Assembly (NCBI RefSeq): GCF_007115095.1
Contig: NZ_SULH01000001.1
Span: 227,342-291,341 of the forward strand
DNA length: 64,000 nucleotides
Source of the DNA: Levilactobacillus enshiensis
GTDB lineage: Bacteria; Bacillota; Bacilli; Lactobacillales; Lactobacillaceae
Reading direction: 5' to 3'
Position 1 is the first letter of the stretch; each line of letters begins with the position of its first letter. The position numbers and the translations under genes were made by a program. The notes beneath the pieces were generated by a model, which saw nothing but the letters and a program-made list of their open reading frames with translations, did no database searches and had not been told where the DNA came from. Below are positions 17,849 through 26,735 of the stretch, piece by piece.

Positions 17849-18537
17849 GGGCGTTGCTCCCTGAGCTTCTCTTGTAGCTCGTGGCGTTCCAAGTTGAGAG
17901 CGTCAATCTCACTTTGAAGGGCCGTGACCGCGGCAGATTGGGTGTCATCGATGAATTGGTCATAAAAATTGGCCGCGGGATCGTAAATGTCATAGTGTTG
18001 ATGGCGCTTTTTCAGCTCCTGATAGAGACGCTCGGTGCTGTATTGTTTGAGGCCGGTGGCCATCTGTTTGGCCTTACCGACCTCGCGCGCCTGCGAGGCG
18101 ATGAAGCGGGTGGTCAGTTCCGATGCGGGAACCTGCAACTCCTGGTGGCGTGGGGGCCGGGTAATGGTCAAATAGCCCGGTGTGGTGGGCGCCTCGGTCG
18201 CTGTGGCCAACATTTCTGGGTCGAATGGCCGGTAGATCAACACCCCAATGTGCGCGGGAATCTCGTCGGCGACCGCTTGGTACAGCTTTAATGGCAGAAC
18301 GAAGTAATTGTAATGGCCAACGAAGGAGAGCTTGGCCTTGGAGTGAAAGTCGCTCTTGGTGACCTTCAGCTCGTAGCAGCGCCACTCGATGGACTTGTCC
18401 GCTAATTCCTGATAGCTGAGCGTGTCGACGATGCCGGCGTCGGCGGGCATCGTGACCTCTTCCACGGCAAAGGCCCCGGCTTCTCTGCAGTAGGCATAAA
18501 GGGTGGCTTCCATGGCTAACGTTAATTTGGTTTTCAT
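17845..18537 (-). CDS. MmcB-like PD-(D/E)xK nuclease
   Basis: A 230-residue protein whose N-terminal 115 residues look like a restriction-type nuclease domain of the MmcB type: D in DAGIVDTL, then CYELKVTKSDFHS supplying the E-x-K motif, and a following YNYFVLPLKLY strand (MmcB proteins have the pattern EIKVSRADF...Y...D-x-x-x-x-x-P). The C-terminal part (170-230) is helical and coiled-coil-like (LQSEIDALNLERHELQEKL). The start is ATG 18537 after AGGAGG, overlapping the helicase stop as ATGA. It probably processes DNA together with the helicase. Confidence 0.65.
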   Translation of the reverse strand: MKTKLTLAMEATLYAYCREAGAFAVEEVTMPADAGIVDTLSYQELADKSIEWRCYELKVTKSDFHSKAKLSFVGHYNYFVLPLKLYQAVADEIPAHIGVLIYRPFDPEMLATATEAPTTPGYLTITRPPRHQELQVPASELTTRFIASQAREVGKAKQMATGLKQYSTERLYQELKKRHQHYDIYDPAANFYDQFIDDTQSAAVTALQSEIDALNLERHELQEKLREQRP

Positions 18538-20897
18538 TGTGAGACCTCCTGGTGCCAAAAGTTCTGAACGGCGGTCGGCAATTGTTCCGGACGGTAGAGA
18601 CGACGGAAATGTTGCCAGTGACGAGGATAGAGTTGCGTGTAGCGGGGACTGGCGAAGCGTTGGTCCATCAATAAAATAATGCCAACGTCATGGGATCCGC
18701 GAATCAACCGGCCCGCTGCCTGAAAGACGTTATTCAAGCCGGGCAGCTGATAAGCGTACGCGAAACCGTTATGCGAGTCTTGATCAAAGTAGTCGCGAAT
18801 CAGGTCGGTCTCGGGATTGATTCCCGGCAGGCCAACGCTGACAATCCCGACACCGATCAAGCGGTCAGCTTTTAAGTCGATTCCTTCAGCGAAGATGCCG
18901 CCCAGGAGAGCGAAGCCGACCAGCGTTGTAGTGGGATTGGCCTTGAAATTAGCGAGAAATGCCGTCCGGTCCGCTTCGGCCATTTGGGCTTGTTGACTGA
19001 CGGTGTGAATGTGGGGATAGGCCATGGCGAAGGCTTGACTGACATCGAGGAGGTAGTGATAGGACGGCAGAAAAATCAGGTAGTTCCCGGTCTTGCCGTC
19101 GACCAGCGTTTTAATGGCCAGCAGGATGTTTGCAAGATTGGCGTCACGCTGTTTGTAAGTAGTTTGGATGTAGGTCGTGACCAGGATTTCTTGGTGCTGC
19201 GGCTCAAATGGCGAGTCGAGACGGTAGGCCAGACTGTCCTGATCACCCCCCAGCACCGTTTGGTAGTAGTCCATGGGAGACAGGGTCGCGGAGAACAGGA
19301 CGGCGCCGTGGCCGAGGGCGAGACTGTTGGCGAGAAAGGCGCTGGGATCCAAACAGAGTTCCTTCAAGGTGATGTTGCCATCGGCGATTTCTAAGCGCAT
19401 GCGGTAGGTGTCATCGTAGTAGTCACCGATGCGCTGATAGCTGATGGCGGCAAAGTAGTAGTCAAGGATGGCCTGGGTGAAGGGCGTCTGTGGTTGATCG
19501 ACCAACCAGTCGTGAATGGCTTCGACCAGGCGGCCAAGATCGTGTTCAAAGTTTTCCGGCGGCGTCAGAAAGGTGCTATCGGTGCGACCATCCGCGAGCA
19601 GTGGCGCACAAATGTCGTCAAAGGTCGCCCGTAGATCAGCCAATCGGCGGTGCAATTTCTTGCTGGCTTGGGGCAGGTCGCGGCTCATCTCAACCAGGTG
19701 GTCGAGGGGCTGACTGCTGATTGCTGCGGAGTACATGTCCCGCGAACGGCTGACCAGGTTGTGAGCCTCGTCAATCAGGAAAAAGTTGTCGGGATCCTCG
19801 GTCGCAAAGAAACGCTGCAGGTGAACTTGCGGGTCGAACAGGTAGTTGTAGTCACCGATGATGACATCACAAAAGAGACTGGCGTCGAGTTGAAATTCAA
19901 ACGGGTCCAGCGTGTGTTTGCGCGCATATTCTTCGATGACCGGGCGGGTAAGCTGGTCGTTATTTTCAAGCAGATCTAGCAGTGCCGGTTTGAGACGGTC
20001 GTAATAGCCCAGCATGTAGGGATTCTCCTCGGGCAACAGATCGGCCTCTTCAGGAAAGGCAATTTTGGCCTTGGCGGTGAGCGTGATGCTCTTCAACTTG
20101 AGCCCCTGACTGGCCATGAGGGTGATGGCTTCTTCGGCGACACGGCGGGTGCTTTGCTTGGCGGTGAGGTAAAAAATTCGTTGAATGACACCTTCACCGA
20201 CAGCTTTAATGGTAGGAAAGAGGGTGGAGATCGTCTTCCCCGTTCCGGTTGGTGCCTCGGCAAAGAGTCGTTTGCTGGTGAGGATAGTCTTGTAAACGGC
20301 TACTGCCAGTTCACGTTGACCGGGCCGGTAGTGGTCGAAGGGAAAGGTCAGCTGTTTAATAGTTGGGTCGCGCCGGTCACGCAGGTCAGAACGAAATTTG
20401 AGCCAAGTGACGTATTCGGTGATGACAGTATCGAAGAAGTCTTGCGCTTCAGCCCGGGTGATGGTTTGGTCGGTTTGCGTGGTGGTCTCGGTGTTGGTCT
20501 GAAAATAGGTCAGGGTGAGGGTCACGGCATCGAGATCCGTTTCCTTTGCCATCAAAAGGTAGGCGTAGATCTTGACCTGTGCCCAGTAGAGGGTCAGGGT
20601 GTTATCGCTGAGCTGGTCGAAAACGGTCTCTGAGGTCTTGATTTCCTCGATGGTGGCGCCGTCTTTGGTCAGGGTGACGCCATCGGCTCGACCGTGGAGC
20701 AGGTAGTCGTTTCCATTTAGCGTTAAGTTTTTATCGAGATAATATTCCTTTTGGTAGTCGGCTCCCCGCTGCTTTTGTAAGCGTCGGTGAATCTGAGCAC
20801 CAAGTAGGGCCGTGTTCTGACTCCCAGAAGTGCTGCTGAGGTCACCAGTTCGTAAGGTGAACTCCACCAACTCACGCACGCCTAATTTAATGGTCAT
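18534..20897 (-). CDS. RecB-like nuclease fused to DinG/XPD-type helicase
   Basis: A 787-residue protein. Residues 1-190 form a PD-(D/E)xK nuclease module (LHGRADGVTL with the Asp; IEEIKTSE supplying E-x-K). Residues 200-780 form an SF2 helicase of the DinG/Rad3 (XPD) group: Q-like FDHYRPGQRELA, Walker A APTGTGKT, DEAH box IDEAHN, and late motifs GVGIVSVGLPG and QAAGRLIRG. The family normally carries four iron-sulfur cysteines between motifs Ia and II. Here the corresponding positions read LLPEENPY and LDPFEF, with only one Cys left (FCDVI). ATG 20897 after GAGGTGA; first gene of the operon. Confidence 0.88.
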   Translation of the reverse strand: MTIKLGVRELVEFTLRTGDLSSTSGSQNTALLGAQIHRRLQKQRGADYQKEYYLDKNLTLNGNDYLLHGRADGVTLTKDGATIEEIKTSETVFDQLSDNTLTLYWAQVKIYAYLLMAKETDLDAVTLTLTYFQTNTETTTQTDQTITRAEAQDFFDTVITEYVTWLKFRSDLRDRRDPTIKQLTFPFDHYRPGQRELAVAVYKTILTSKRLFAEAPTGTGKTISTLFPTIKAVGEGVIQRIFYLTAKQSTRRVAEEAITLMASQGLKLKSITLTAKAKIAFPEEADLLPEENPYMLGYYDRLKPALLDLLENNDQLTRPVIEEYARKHTLDPFEFQLDASLFCDVIIGDYNYLFDPQVHLQRFFATEDPDNFFLIDEAHNLVSRSRDMYSAAISSQPLDHLVEMSRDLPQASKKLHRRLADLRATFDDICAPLLADGRTDSTFLTPPENFEHDLGRLVEAIHDWLVDQPQTPFTQAILDYYFAAISYQRIGDYYDDTYRMRLEIADGNITLKELCLDPSAFLANSLALGHGAVLFSATLSPMDYYQTVLGGDQDSLAYRLDSPFEPQHQEILVTTYIQTTYKQRDANLANILLAIKTLVDGKTGNYLIFLPSYHYLLDVSQAFAMAYPHIHTVSQQAQMAEADRTAFLANFKANPTTTLVGFALLGGIFAEGIDLKADRLIGVGIVSVGLPGINPETDLIRDYFDQDSHNGFAYAYQLPGLNNVFQAAGRLIRGSHDVGIILLMDQRFASPRYTQLYPRHWQHFRRLYRPEQLPTAVQNFWHQEVSQ

Positions 20898-21068
20898 GAC
20901 CCGTCACCTCACTTTCATTACGAAGTTTTAACTTACTGTTGAGGGGAGCAACGCAATCCGGCGCCTCCCGTCGATGTGATACACACAACCGGTATCATAC
21001 CATAGATTTCGGTAAGTTTGAACGCGCGTTCGGCTGGAATGACTTATTGTGAATTTTTTATAAAAGTA

Positions 21069-21097
21069 TTGGCAACGGTCATGTAATCGCTTACAAT
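21069..21097 (+). promoter_or_regulatory. sigma-A promoter
   Basis: TTGGCA, 17-bp spacer, TACAAT, about 20 bp before the start of the HPr-like gene. Confidence 0.7.
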
Positions 21098-21116
21098 AGA
21101 ACCAGAGGTGATCACG

Positions 21117-21380
21117 ATGAAAACAATTGGCTTTCCTTTATATGAAGTAACGCCCCCGGTCGACGAAGCAGCCGCGCTGCAGCAAATCTGCTCACGCTAC
21201 ACGGGTACGGCAACGATCAAGGTTCGCGATGTCGAACTGAATCCGCAGCTCCAGCATGAAGTGGCCCAGTTATCAAAGTACGGTGGTAAGTTCATTCAAG
21301 TGGTTGCAGATGGTCCGGACGAAGCCCAGTTAGCGGCAGCAATTCATCAGCAGTTGGCAAAGGATCAATTCTGTTATTAA
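21117..21380 (+). CDS. HPr-like small protein without phospho-histidine
   Basis: An 87-residue protein with HPr size and strand/helix order. SRYTGTATIKVRDVELNP resembles the HPr segment after the first helix, and KFIQVVADGPDEAQLAAAIH resembles the last strand and helix (ITISASGADENDALNAL in HPr). The GIHARPA active-site segment is missing (EVTPPVDEAAAL instead), so it cannot carry the PTS phosphate on His15. It may be a regulatory or scaffold relative. The start at ATG 21117 follows AGAGGTGA and a good promoter. Assignment by fold-like pattern only. Confidence 0.5.
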   Translation: MKTIGFPLYEVTPPVDEAAALQQICSRYTGTATIKVRDVELNPQLQHEVAQLSKYGGKFIQVVADGPDEAQLAAAIHQQLAKDQFCY

Positions 21381-21422
21381 AGGTTGAAGGATCCAAGCCT
21401 GTTTTACCAACAACAATGGTCC

Positions 21423-21630
21423 TAAAACTAGGCAACTTGGTGGTCTGGTCGCCTTACCGGCCGGCAGATATGAGCTGGAACGGTGCGAACACAACTTGAA
21501 GCCTCGTAAATCACGAGTCTACAAGGTTGGTTTTCTACTAAGCCAGTAAGAAAAACACTTACTGACTAAGTAGAACGACGCGCCTGAGCTCATATCTGCC
21601 GACCTCTCGGCTTACATTGTGCACTCAGGC
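21423..21630. repeat. palindromic intergenic repeat (family R), copy 2
   Basis: Nearly identical to copy 1: CCTTACCGGCCGGCAGATAT entry, inner TTCTACTAAGCCAGTAAG/CTTACTGACTAAGTAGAA stem, and GAGCTCATATCTGCC exit. An additional tail (about 21,610-21,680) resembles 6350-6410. Confidence 0.85.
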
Positions 21631-21689
21631 GACTTTGAGAATAACCGTAACGGACGTTATCAATTGACTCCACAATGCCAGGTAGCTGT

Positions 21690-21873
21690 GGGCTATAGCC
21701 GTTGTCTTGATAAAACACCGTCAGCGTCGGAGGGGGCCGGGGATGGAGCCAGCCGTGAAAGTGGTCTTAGCTGGTTACGAATTTTCAGCCAGCTTACAAC
21801 CCGGGCGACTTTGGAGACACGCGATTTTCGTGGCTTCAAAGCGAGCGAGAAGACTGGTGGTCTGTCAGTCTGA
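21690..21873. other. repeat-like non-coding stretch
   Basis: Contains CTTTGGAGaCACG/CGTGgCTTCAAAG (about 21,801-21,833) and other hairpins between a family R and a family C repeat. No supported gene; open frames here lack ribosome binding sites. Confidence 0.4.
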
Positions 21874-21988
21874 AGCGTCCCCACAGCAGGCGGAATCCCT
21901 GGCAGCCGGAGTGCGCCCAATTTAGCCTAATTTAACGGTGCGACTGCTTACCAATACTGAGATGAGACCTGAATTTTATTTTTCAACC
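21874..21988 (+). repeat. intergenic repeat (family C), copy 2
   Basis: About 115 bp matching the reverse complement of 8738-8862 with roughly 80-85 percent identity by eye. Confidence 0.8.
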
Positions 21989-22122
21989 TTTAGTTTTGTT
22001 ATTAAAGAGATTGTGTTAGAGGGCTAGGTCAATTCCTAACTCTTTTTTAGTTAGTGATTGCTTGACGAGTGGTGAGGGATTCGCTAAGCTCAATTTAGAT
22101 TGTGTGAAGGGAGTCACCACAT

Positions 22123-22326
22123 TTGGACGAAGCAAAAATTGCACGGCTGTGTCAGATTGCCCCCAAGTACGGGCTGACGTTGGCCCATGAGGGATTGGTC
22201 ATTACCGCGGTCAATGGCAAGGCCACGAGTTTGGATACGACCAAGTACATGCCAGACCAATTTATCGACCTGTTGGCACAGATTATTGCGACCAATATGA
22301 AAGCCGATTTATGGCAGTGGCAGTAA
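22123..22326 (+). CDS. hypothetical protein, 67 aa
   Basis: A short soluble protein (MDEAKIARLCQIAPKYGLTL..., ending MKADLWQWQ), unknown to me. Translation starts at TTG 22123, 9 nt after AAGGGAG. A strong terminator follows after about 50 bp. It has a helix, then two strands and a helix; no signal peptide or metal motif. Confidence 0.65.
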   Translation: MDEAKIARLCQIAPKYGLTLAHEGLVITAVNGKATSLDTTKYMPDQFIDLLAQIIATNMKADLWQWQ

Positions 22327-22376
22327 CGACAAGTGGGGGTCATTTTAACACGGTAAGTTACGGTGGCCCACAACTA

Positions 22377-22439
22377 AAAATACGAGAGAAAATTTGGGGT
22401 CACCGCGATGGCGATTAGAAATTTTCTCTCGTATTTATT
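22377..22439. terminator. bidirectional terminator
   Basis: AAATACGAGAGAAAATTT...AAATTTTCTCTCGTATTT, an 18-bp perfect stem between convergent genes. Confidence 0.92.
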
Positions 22440-22460
22440 TTGGTTTTGATTAGATGAACG

Positions 22461-22811
22461 TTAGGCTTCTTCCCAACGGTCGAAGTCCTGGGCGTGGTTA
22501 GCCAAGTAAGCAATGGCTTCGTTGCCCAACGTTTCGCTGGCGGCCGTGAAGTCGTGTTGCTGGTTGTCCTCATCGGCATCTGCTTCATCGCGTAAAAATC
22601 CGGCGGCTAGGTCGAGATACTTGGTGCGGCGCCCAACCCCGTCGTCCTTAAATAGTCGATCCAAACCGGTTAAGTCGGATTTGGCTGCCGCTGCGACCTT
22701 CTGGGCCAAATCGGGTTGCTTTCCCAATTTTTCAGCTGCATAATCCATCAGAAAGTCATTCATATCAACGATAATAGCGTGCCGTTCTGCGCGTTCATTT
22801 TTGTTTGCCAC
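22461..22811 (-). CDS. hypothetical protein, 116 aa
   Basis: An all-helical, acidic soluble protein, unknown to me. It begins at GTG 22811 (ANKNERAERHAIIVDMNDFL), 8 nt after AAGAGGTGA. The middle (LDRLFKDDGVGRRTKYLDLA) and the acidic segment RDEADADEDNQQHD stand out. It is the only gene of its transcript and ends at the shared terminator. Confidence 0.7.
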   Translation of the reverse strand: MANKNERAERHAIIVDMNDFLMDYAAEKLGKQPDLAQKVAAAAKSDLTGLDRLFKDDGVGRRTKYLDLAAGFLRDEADADEDNQQHDFTAASETLGNEAIAYLANHAQDFDRWEEA

Positions 22812-22945
22812 TTCTGGTCACCTCTTAATTCTAATTCTAGTCATTTACCGGGTAAGACGCAATTAATCCCCCATAGTTGTTGGAAAAATCGTGTTTGGGG
22901 GTTAACTATCTGAAATATCGAAAATAAATCAGAAATCCGGCAACA

Positions 22946-22962
22946 TTTACCGAAAATTTACA
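22946..22962 (+). promoter_or_regulatory. Pho-box-like direct repeat
   Basis: TTTACC-N5-TTTACA, an 11-bp phased repeat as bound by PhoP in Firmicutes. It is 20 bp upstream of a TATATT -10 element and about 130 bp before pstS, suggesting control by phosphate starvation. Confidence 0.5.
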
Positions 22963-23092
22963 CGAATGCGACCAATAATATATATTCATCGCTTAGAATC
23001 AAGGTTGTAAGTTAAGGGGAGGCACCACGAAGATGCTTAGCTTACGAAGTGGTGGTTCTACTATACTTAAAAAAAGACATGGAGTGACAGAG

Positions 23093-23986
23093 ATGAATAA
23101 GGGATCAAAGTTAGCAATGGGGATTGCAGCAATTAGTTTACTATTAGTGGGTTGTGGCAAGGCCACGAGCTCATCCAGTAGCAAGGGCAGTAGCAGCGAA
23201 GCACTATCCGGCAAGGTGACAGCGGTTGGCTCAACTGCCTTACAACCATTGGCAGCAAAGGCCGGCGCCAACTTCACCGCTAAGAACAGCAAGGTGACTT
23301 TGACGGTTCAAGGTGGTGGTTCCGGGACTGGGTTGAGCCAAGTTCAAGCTGGTGCCGTTTCTATCGGGGACTCTGATATTTTCGCTGAAGAAAAAGATGG
23401 TATCAAAGCTGACAAATTAACGGACCACAAGGTTGCCGTTGTGGGGATGGCCCCAGTTGTCAACAAAGACGCCGGTATCAAGAACCTGAAGATGGCGCAA
23501 TTAAAGCAAATCTTTACGGGTAAGATCACTAACTGGAAAGAAGTCGGTGGTAAGGACCAAAAGATCGTCATCATCAACCGGGCCCAAGGTAGTGGGACGC
23601 GAGCAACCTTTGAGAATGCTGTCCTGAAGGGGACGGACGCTGTGAAGTCTCAAGAACAAGACTCTAACGGTGCTGTTCAAAAGATCGTTGGCTCAACGCC
23701 AGGTGCAGTGAGCTACTTAGCCTTCTCCTACTTCACGAACAAGTTACAAGCCGTTTCCATTGATGGCGTAACGCCAACGGACAACAATGTTGAAACGAAC
23801 AAGTGGAAGATCTGGTCTTACGAACACATGTACACGAAGGGCACGCCTGACAAGGCCACGACTGCCTTCTTGAAGTACATGGACTCTAAAGATGTTCAAG
23901 ACAGCTTGGTTAAGGACATGGGTTACATCAGTATCCACGACATGAAGGTCGCTAAGGATGCTAAGGGTACCGTTACGCAAAACTAA
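23093..23986 (+). CDS. pstS: phosphate ABC transporter substrate-binding lipoprotein PstS
   Basis: Captures phosphate outside the cell for the PstCAB transporter. 297 residues: lipobox LLLVGC near residue 20, a Ser-rich linker, then the PstS fold with phosphate-loop signatures AVGSTALQPLA, GGGSGTG and NRAQGSGTRATFE. I place the start at ATG 23093 (MNKGSKLAMG) after GGAGTG because it gives a normal-length signal peptide. An in-frame ATG at 23033 has a stronger GGGGAGG site and would add a 20-residue leader, so it remains possible. First gene of pstSCAB behind a Pho-box-like repeat. Confidence 0.95.
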   Translation: MNKGSKLAMGIAAISLLLVGCGKATSSSSSKGSSSEALSGKVTAVGSTALQPLAAKAGANFTAKNSKVTLTVQGGGSGTGLSQVQAGAVSIGDSDIFAEEKDGIKADKLTDHKVAVVGMAPVVNKDAGIKNLKMAQLKQIFTGKITNWKEVGGKDQKIVIINRAQGSGTRATFENAVLKGTDAVKSQEQDSNGAVQKIVGSTPGAVSYLAFSYFTNKLQAVSIDGVTPTDNNVETNKWKIWSYEHMYTKGTPDKATTAFLKYMDSKDVQDSLVKDMGYISIHDMKVAKDAKGTVTQN

Positions 23987-24065
23987 TTTTTAAAAGCAGT
24001 TGTTTGTCACATGGGTGGAGGTGCGGTCGTAGCACCTTCATCTTTTTTTAAGGGGGAGTCAACTT

Positions 24066-25019
24066 ATGGAACAAACCAATTTTCAATTGAAAAAACAAGA
24101 CGCCCAATCCCACGAATGGGATGTCCGCCTGCACCGGGCAACCCGCGCAACCCGTGAAGATTGGCTTGGGCGCGGCATCAGCTACCTCTGTATTGGCGTG
24201 ATTATCTTGGTGGTCGCGTCCATGCTGTGGTTTATTACTTCTAAAGGAATCGCCACGTTCACTCAGAATCATGTGAGCCTGTGGAAGTTCCTGTCGGGAA
24301 CCAACTGGGCACCTGATCAAGGCAATATTGGGGCCTTACCCATGATTGTGGGGTCGTTTGCCGTGACCTTTGCCGCGGCCATCGTGGCAACACCATTTGC
24401 GGTCGGGACCGCCATCTTCATGACGGAAATTTCACCCAACAAGGGGCGTAAAGTGCTCCAACCCGTGATTGAGTTACTGGTGGGAATTCCATCAGTTGTG
24501 TATGGGTTTATTGGGTTGGCCGTTGTGGTGCCCTTCATGCGGCATTTAGTTGGTGGATCTGGTTTCGGAATCATCTCGGCTACCTTTGTGCTCTTCGTCA
24601 TGGTGTTACCGACGATTACCACGATGACGGTCGACAGTTTACGTGCCGTTCCCCGGCACTATAAAGAAGCCTCATTGGCCTTAGGCGCCACGCGTTGGCA
24701 AACCGTTTCCCGAGTAATCTTACGTTCCGCAACGCCCGGAATCTTGACTGCGGTCATCTTCGGGATGGCGCGAGCTTTCGGTGAAGCCTTGGCCGTTCAA
24801 ATGGTTATCGGGAATGCAGCCATTATGCCCAAGAACTTGATTTCACCAGCCTCGACCTTGACCAGCCAGTTAACGACTGGAATTGGGGATACTATCGATG
24901 GAACGTTACCGAACAACGCCTTGTGGTCCTTAGCGTTGATTCTATTACTGATGTCATTATTCTTTAACGCACTGGTTCGGTTCATCGCAAAGAGGGGGCA
25001 ATTAAAGAATGGGCGCTAA
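24066..25019 (+). CDS. pstC: phosphate ABC transporter permease PstC
   Basis: A 317-residue inner-membrane permease with six helices. After a 35-residue cytosolic N-terminus come the first helix (YLCIGVIILVVASMLWF), the periplasmic-side loop GTNWAPDQGNIGALP typical of PstC, and the EAA loop EASLALGATRWQTVSRVIL that docks onto PstB. ATG 24066 follows GGGGGAG. Its last codons overlap the start of pstA. Confidence 0.95.
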   Translation: MEQTNFQLKKQDAQSHEWDVRLHRATRATREDWLGRGISYLCIGVIILVVASMLWFITSKGIATFTQNHVSLWKFLSGTNWAPDQGNIGALPMIVGSFAVTFAAAIVATPFAVGTAIFMTEISPNKGRKVLQPVIELLVGIPSVVYGFIGLAVVVPFMRHLVGGSGFGIISATFVLFVMVLPTITTMTVDSLRAVPRHYKEASLALGATRWQTVSRVILRSATPGILTAVIFGMARAFGEALAVQMVIGNAAIMPKNLISPASTLTSQLTTGIGDTIDGTLPNNALWSLALILLLMSLFFNALVRFIAKRGQLKNGR

Positions 25020-25896
25020 ACGAACAGACTTTATCGCGACGGTCATCATTAATTTGATTGTGGCTGCGGTGGTTGGTATCTTGATCTTCTTATTGGCCTA
25101 CATCTTGATTGCCGGATTACCCCATGTGAGCTGGTCCTTCTTAACCGGAACGACCGATGCCTTCAGTGGTGCCGGTGGTATCGGCGTGCAACTCTTCAAC
25201 TCCTTTTACCTATTAGTGCTGACAATGTTGATTTCCATCCCGATTTCCTTAGGGGCAGGGATTTACTTGGCGGAGTACGCGAAGGACAATTGGCGGACGA
25301 GCTTGATCCGTTCAGCAATTGAAGTTCTGAGCTCATTGCCGTCCGTTGTCGTTGGGCTATTTGGTTTCCTGCTGTTTGTCGTGAAGTTCAAGATTGGTTT
25401 TTCCGTTATCTCTGGGGCGATTGCGTTAACCTTCTTCAACTTGCCCCTGTTGACGCGAAATATTGAAGAGTCATTGAGTGCCGTTCCCCGTAATCAGCGG
25501 GAGGCAGGGCTGTCATTGGGCTTATCCAAATGGAAGACTGAAATTGGGATTATCTTACCCGTGGCATTGCCAGGAATCGTGACTGGAATCGTGCTAAGTG
25601 CCGGTCGGGTCTTCGGTGAAGCCGCTGCCTTGATTTACACGGCTGGTCAGAGTGCCCCCGTCACGAACTTTGCGGATTGGAATCCAATGGACGCAGCCAG
25701 CCCATTGAATCCGTTCCGACCAGCAGAGACGTTGGCTGTCCACATTTGGAAGGTCAACACGGAGGGACTAGCTAGCAATGCATCGCAGCTGTCCGCTGCT
25801 GCTTCGGCCGTCCTGATTATTGCCGTGCTATTGTTCAACTTAGGTGCCCGGGTATTGGGGAACTTCCTCTACCGGCGCGTCACGGCTAGCAAGTAA
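25009..25896 (+). CDS. pstA: phosphate ABC transporter permease PstA
   Basis: A 295-residue partner permease of PstC with six helices. The EAA loop REAGLSLGLSKWKTEIGIILP and the family segment SLPSVVVGLFGFLLFV are present. It overlaps pstC by 11 nt, so coupling is likely. The C-terminus NFLYRRVTASK is cytosolic. Confidence 0.95.
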   Translation: MGAKRTDFIATVIINLIVAAVVGILIFLLAYILIAGLPHVSWSFLTGTTDAFSGAGGIGVQLFNSFYLLVLTMLISIPISLGAGIYLAEYAKDNWRTSLIRSAIEVLSSLPSVVVGLFGFLLFVVKFKIGFSVISGAIALTFFNLPLLTRNIEESLSAVPRNQREAGLSLGLSKWKTEIGIILPVALPGIVTGIVLSAGRVFGEAAALIYTAGQSAPVTNFADWNPMDAASPLNPFRPAETLAVHIWKVNTEGLASNASQLSAAASAVLIIAVLLFNLGARVLGNFLYRRVTASK

Positions 25897-25910
25897 GAGG
25901 AGGAGCTGCA

Positions 25911-26714
25911 ATGTTAAAACAGTATTCATTTGAAAAAACGGCGGTGCAGACCTTCGCCGGCAACGTGTCCTTGGCGATGCGAACGGAAAACTTGCAGGTC
26001 TTCTATGGCGCCAACCACGCCATGCATGATGCGGACCTGGGCTTTCCTAAGAACCAAATTACAGCGCTGATTGGGGCTTCAGGCTCTGGAAAGTCGACGT
26101 ACCTGCGTTCGTTGAACCGGATGAACGATGGGATTGCGACCGTGACTGGTAAAATCTGGTATCACGATGTTGATATCAACGAGCCTAACGTGAACATTTA
26201 CGAAATTCGCCGCCATATCGGCATGGTCTTTCAACGGCCTAACCCCTTTGCAAAGTCGATTCGTGAAAATATCGTTTACGCGTTGAAGGCCAACGGAATT
26301 AAAGGAAAAGCAGAATTAGAAGAACGCGTCGAGACGAGTTTAAAGGGTGCCGCTCTGTGGGATGAAGTCAAGGATAGCTTGGACAAGAGTGCCTTGGCGC
26401 TATCTGGGGGGCAACAACAGCGGTTATGTATTGCCCGCTCGATTGCCATGGAACCCGATGTGCTGCTACTGGACGAACCTTGTAGCGCGTTAGATCCGAT
26501 TTCAACGGTTAAGGTTGAAGAGACGCTACTGCAATTGCAGAAAAAGTATTCAATTATCATCGTGACCCACAACATGCAACAAGCTGCGCGGGTCAGCAGC
26601 CAGTGTGCGTTCTTCCATCTCGGTCACGTGATGGAGTACACGCCAACGGCCACGATGTTTAGTAACCCTCAGATTCCGGCCACTCAGGATTACATTTCCG
26701 GAAGCTTTGGGTAA
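25911..26714 (+). CDS. pstB: phosphate ABC transporter ATPase PstB
   Basis: A 267-residue ABC ATPase that powers PstCA. Walker A GASGSGKS, Q loop MVFQRPNPFAKS, signature [15 protein letters not shown], Walker B VLLLDEPCSALDP and switch His in IIIVTHN are all intact. PstB-specific features are RSLNRMND and the late HLGHVMEYTPT. ATG 25911 follows GAGGAGGAG, 14 bp after pstA. No second pstB and no phoU follow; the operon ends at a terminator. Confidence 0.96.
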   Translation: MLKQYSFEKTAVQTFAGNVSLAMRTENLQVFYGANHAMHDADLGFPKNQITALIGASGSGKSTYLRSLNRMNDGIATVTGKIWYHDVDINEPNVNIYEIRRHIGMVFQRPNPFAKSIRENIVYALKANGIKGKAELEERVETSLKGAALWDEVKDSLDKSALALSGGQQQRLCIARSIAMEPDVLLLDEPCSALDPISTVKVEETLLQLQKKYSIIIVTHNMQQAARVSSQCAFFHLGHVMEYTPTATMFSNPQIPATQDYISGSFG

Positions 26715-26735
26715 ATGGTTTAGAAGTAAGTGACC

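Noticed and set aside
21619..21873. 84-codon and 72-codon frames between repeats
   Set aside because: They lie in repeat-derived sequence and lack start signals.
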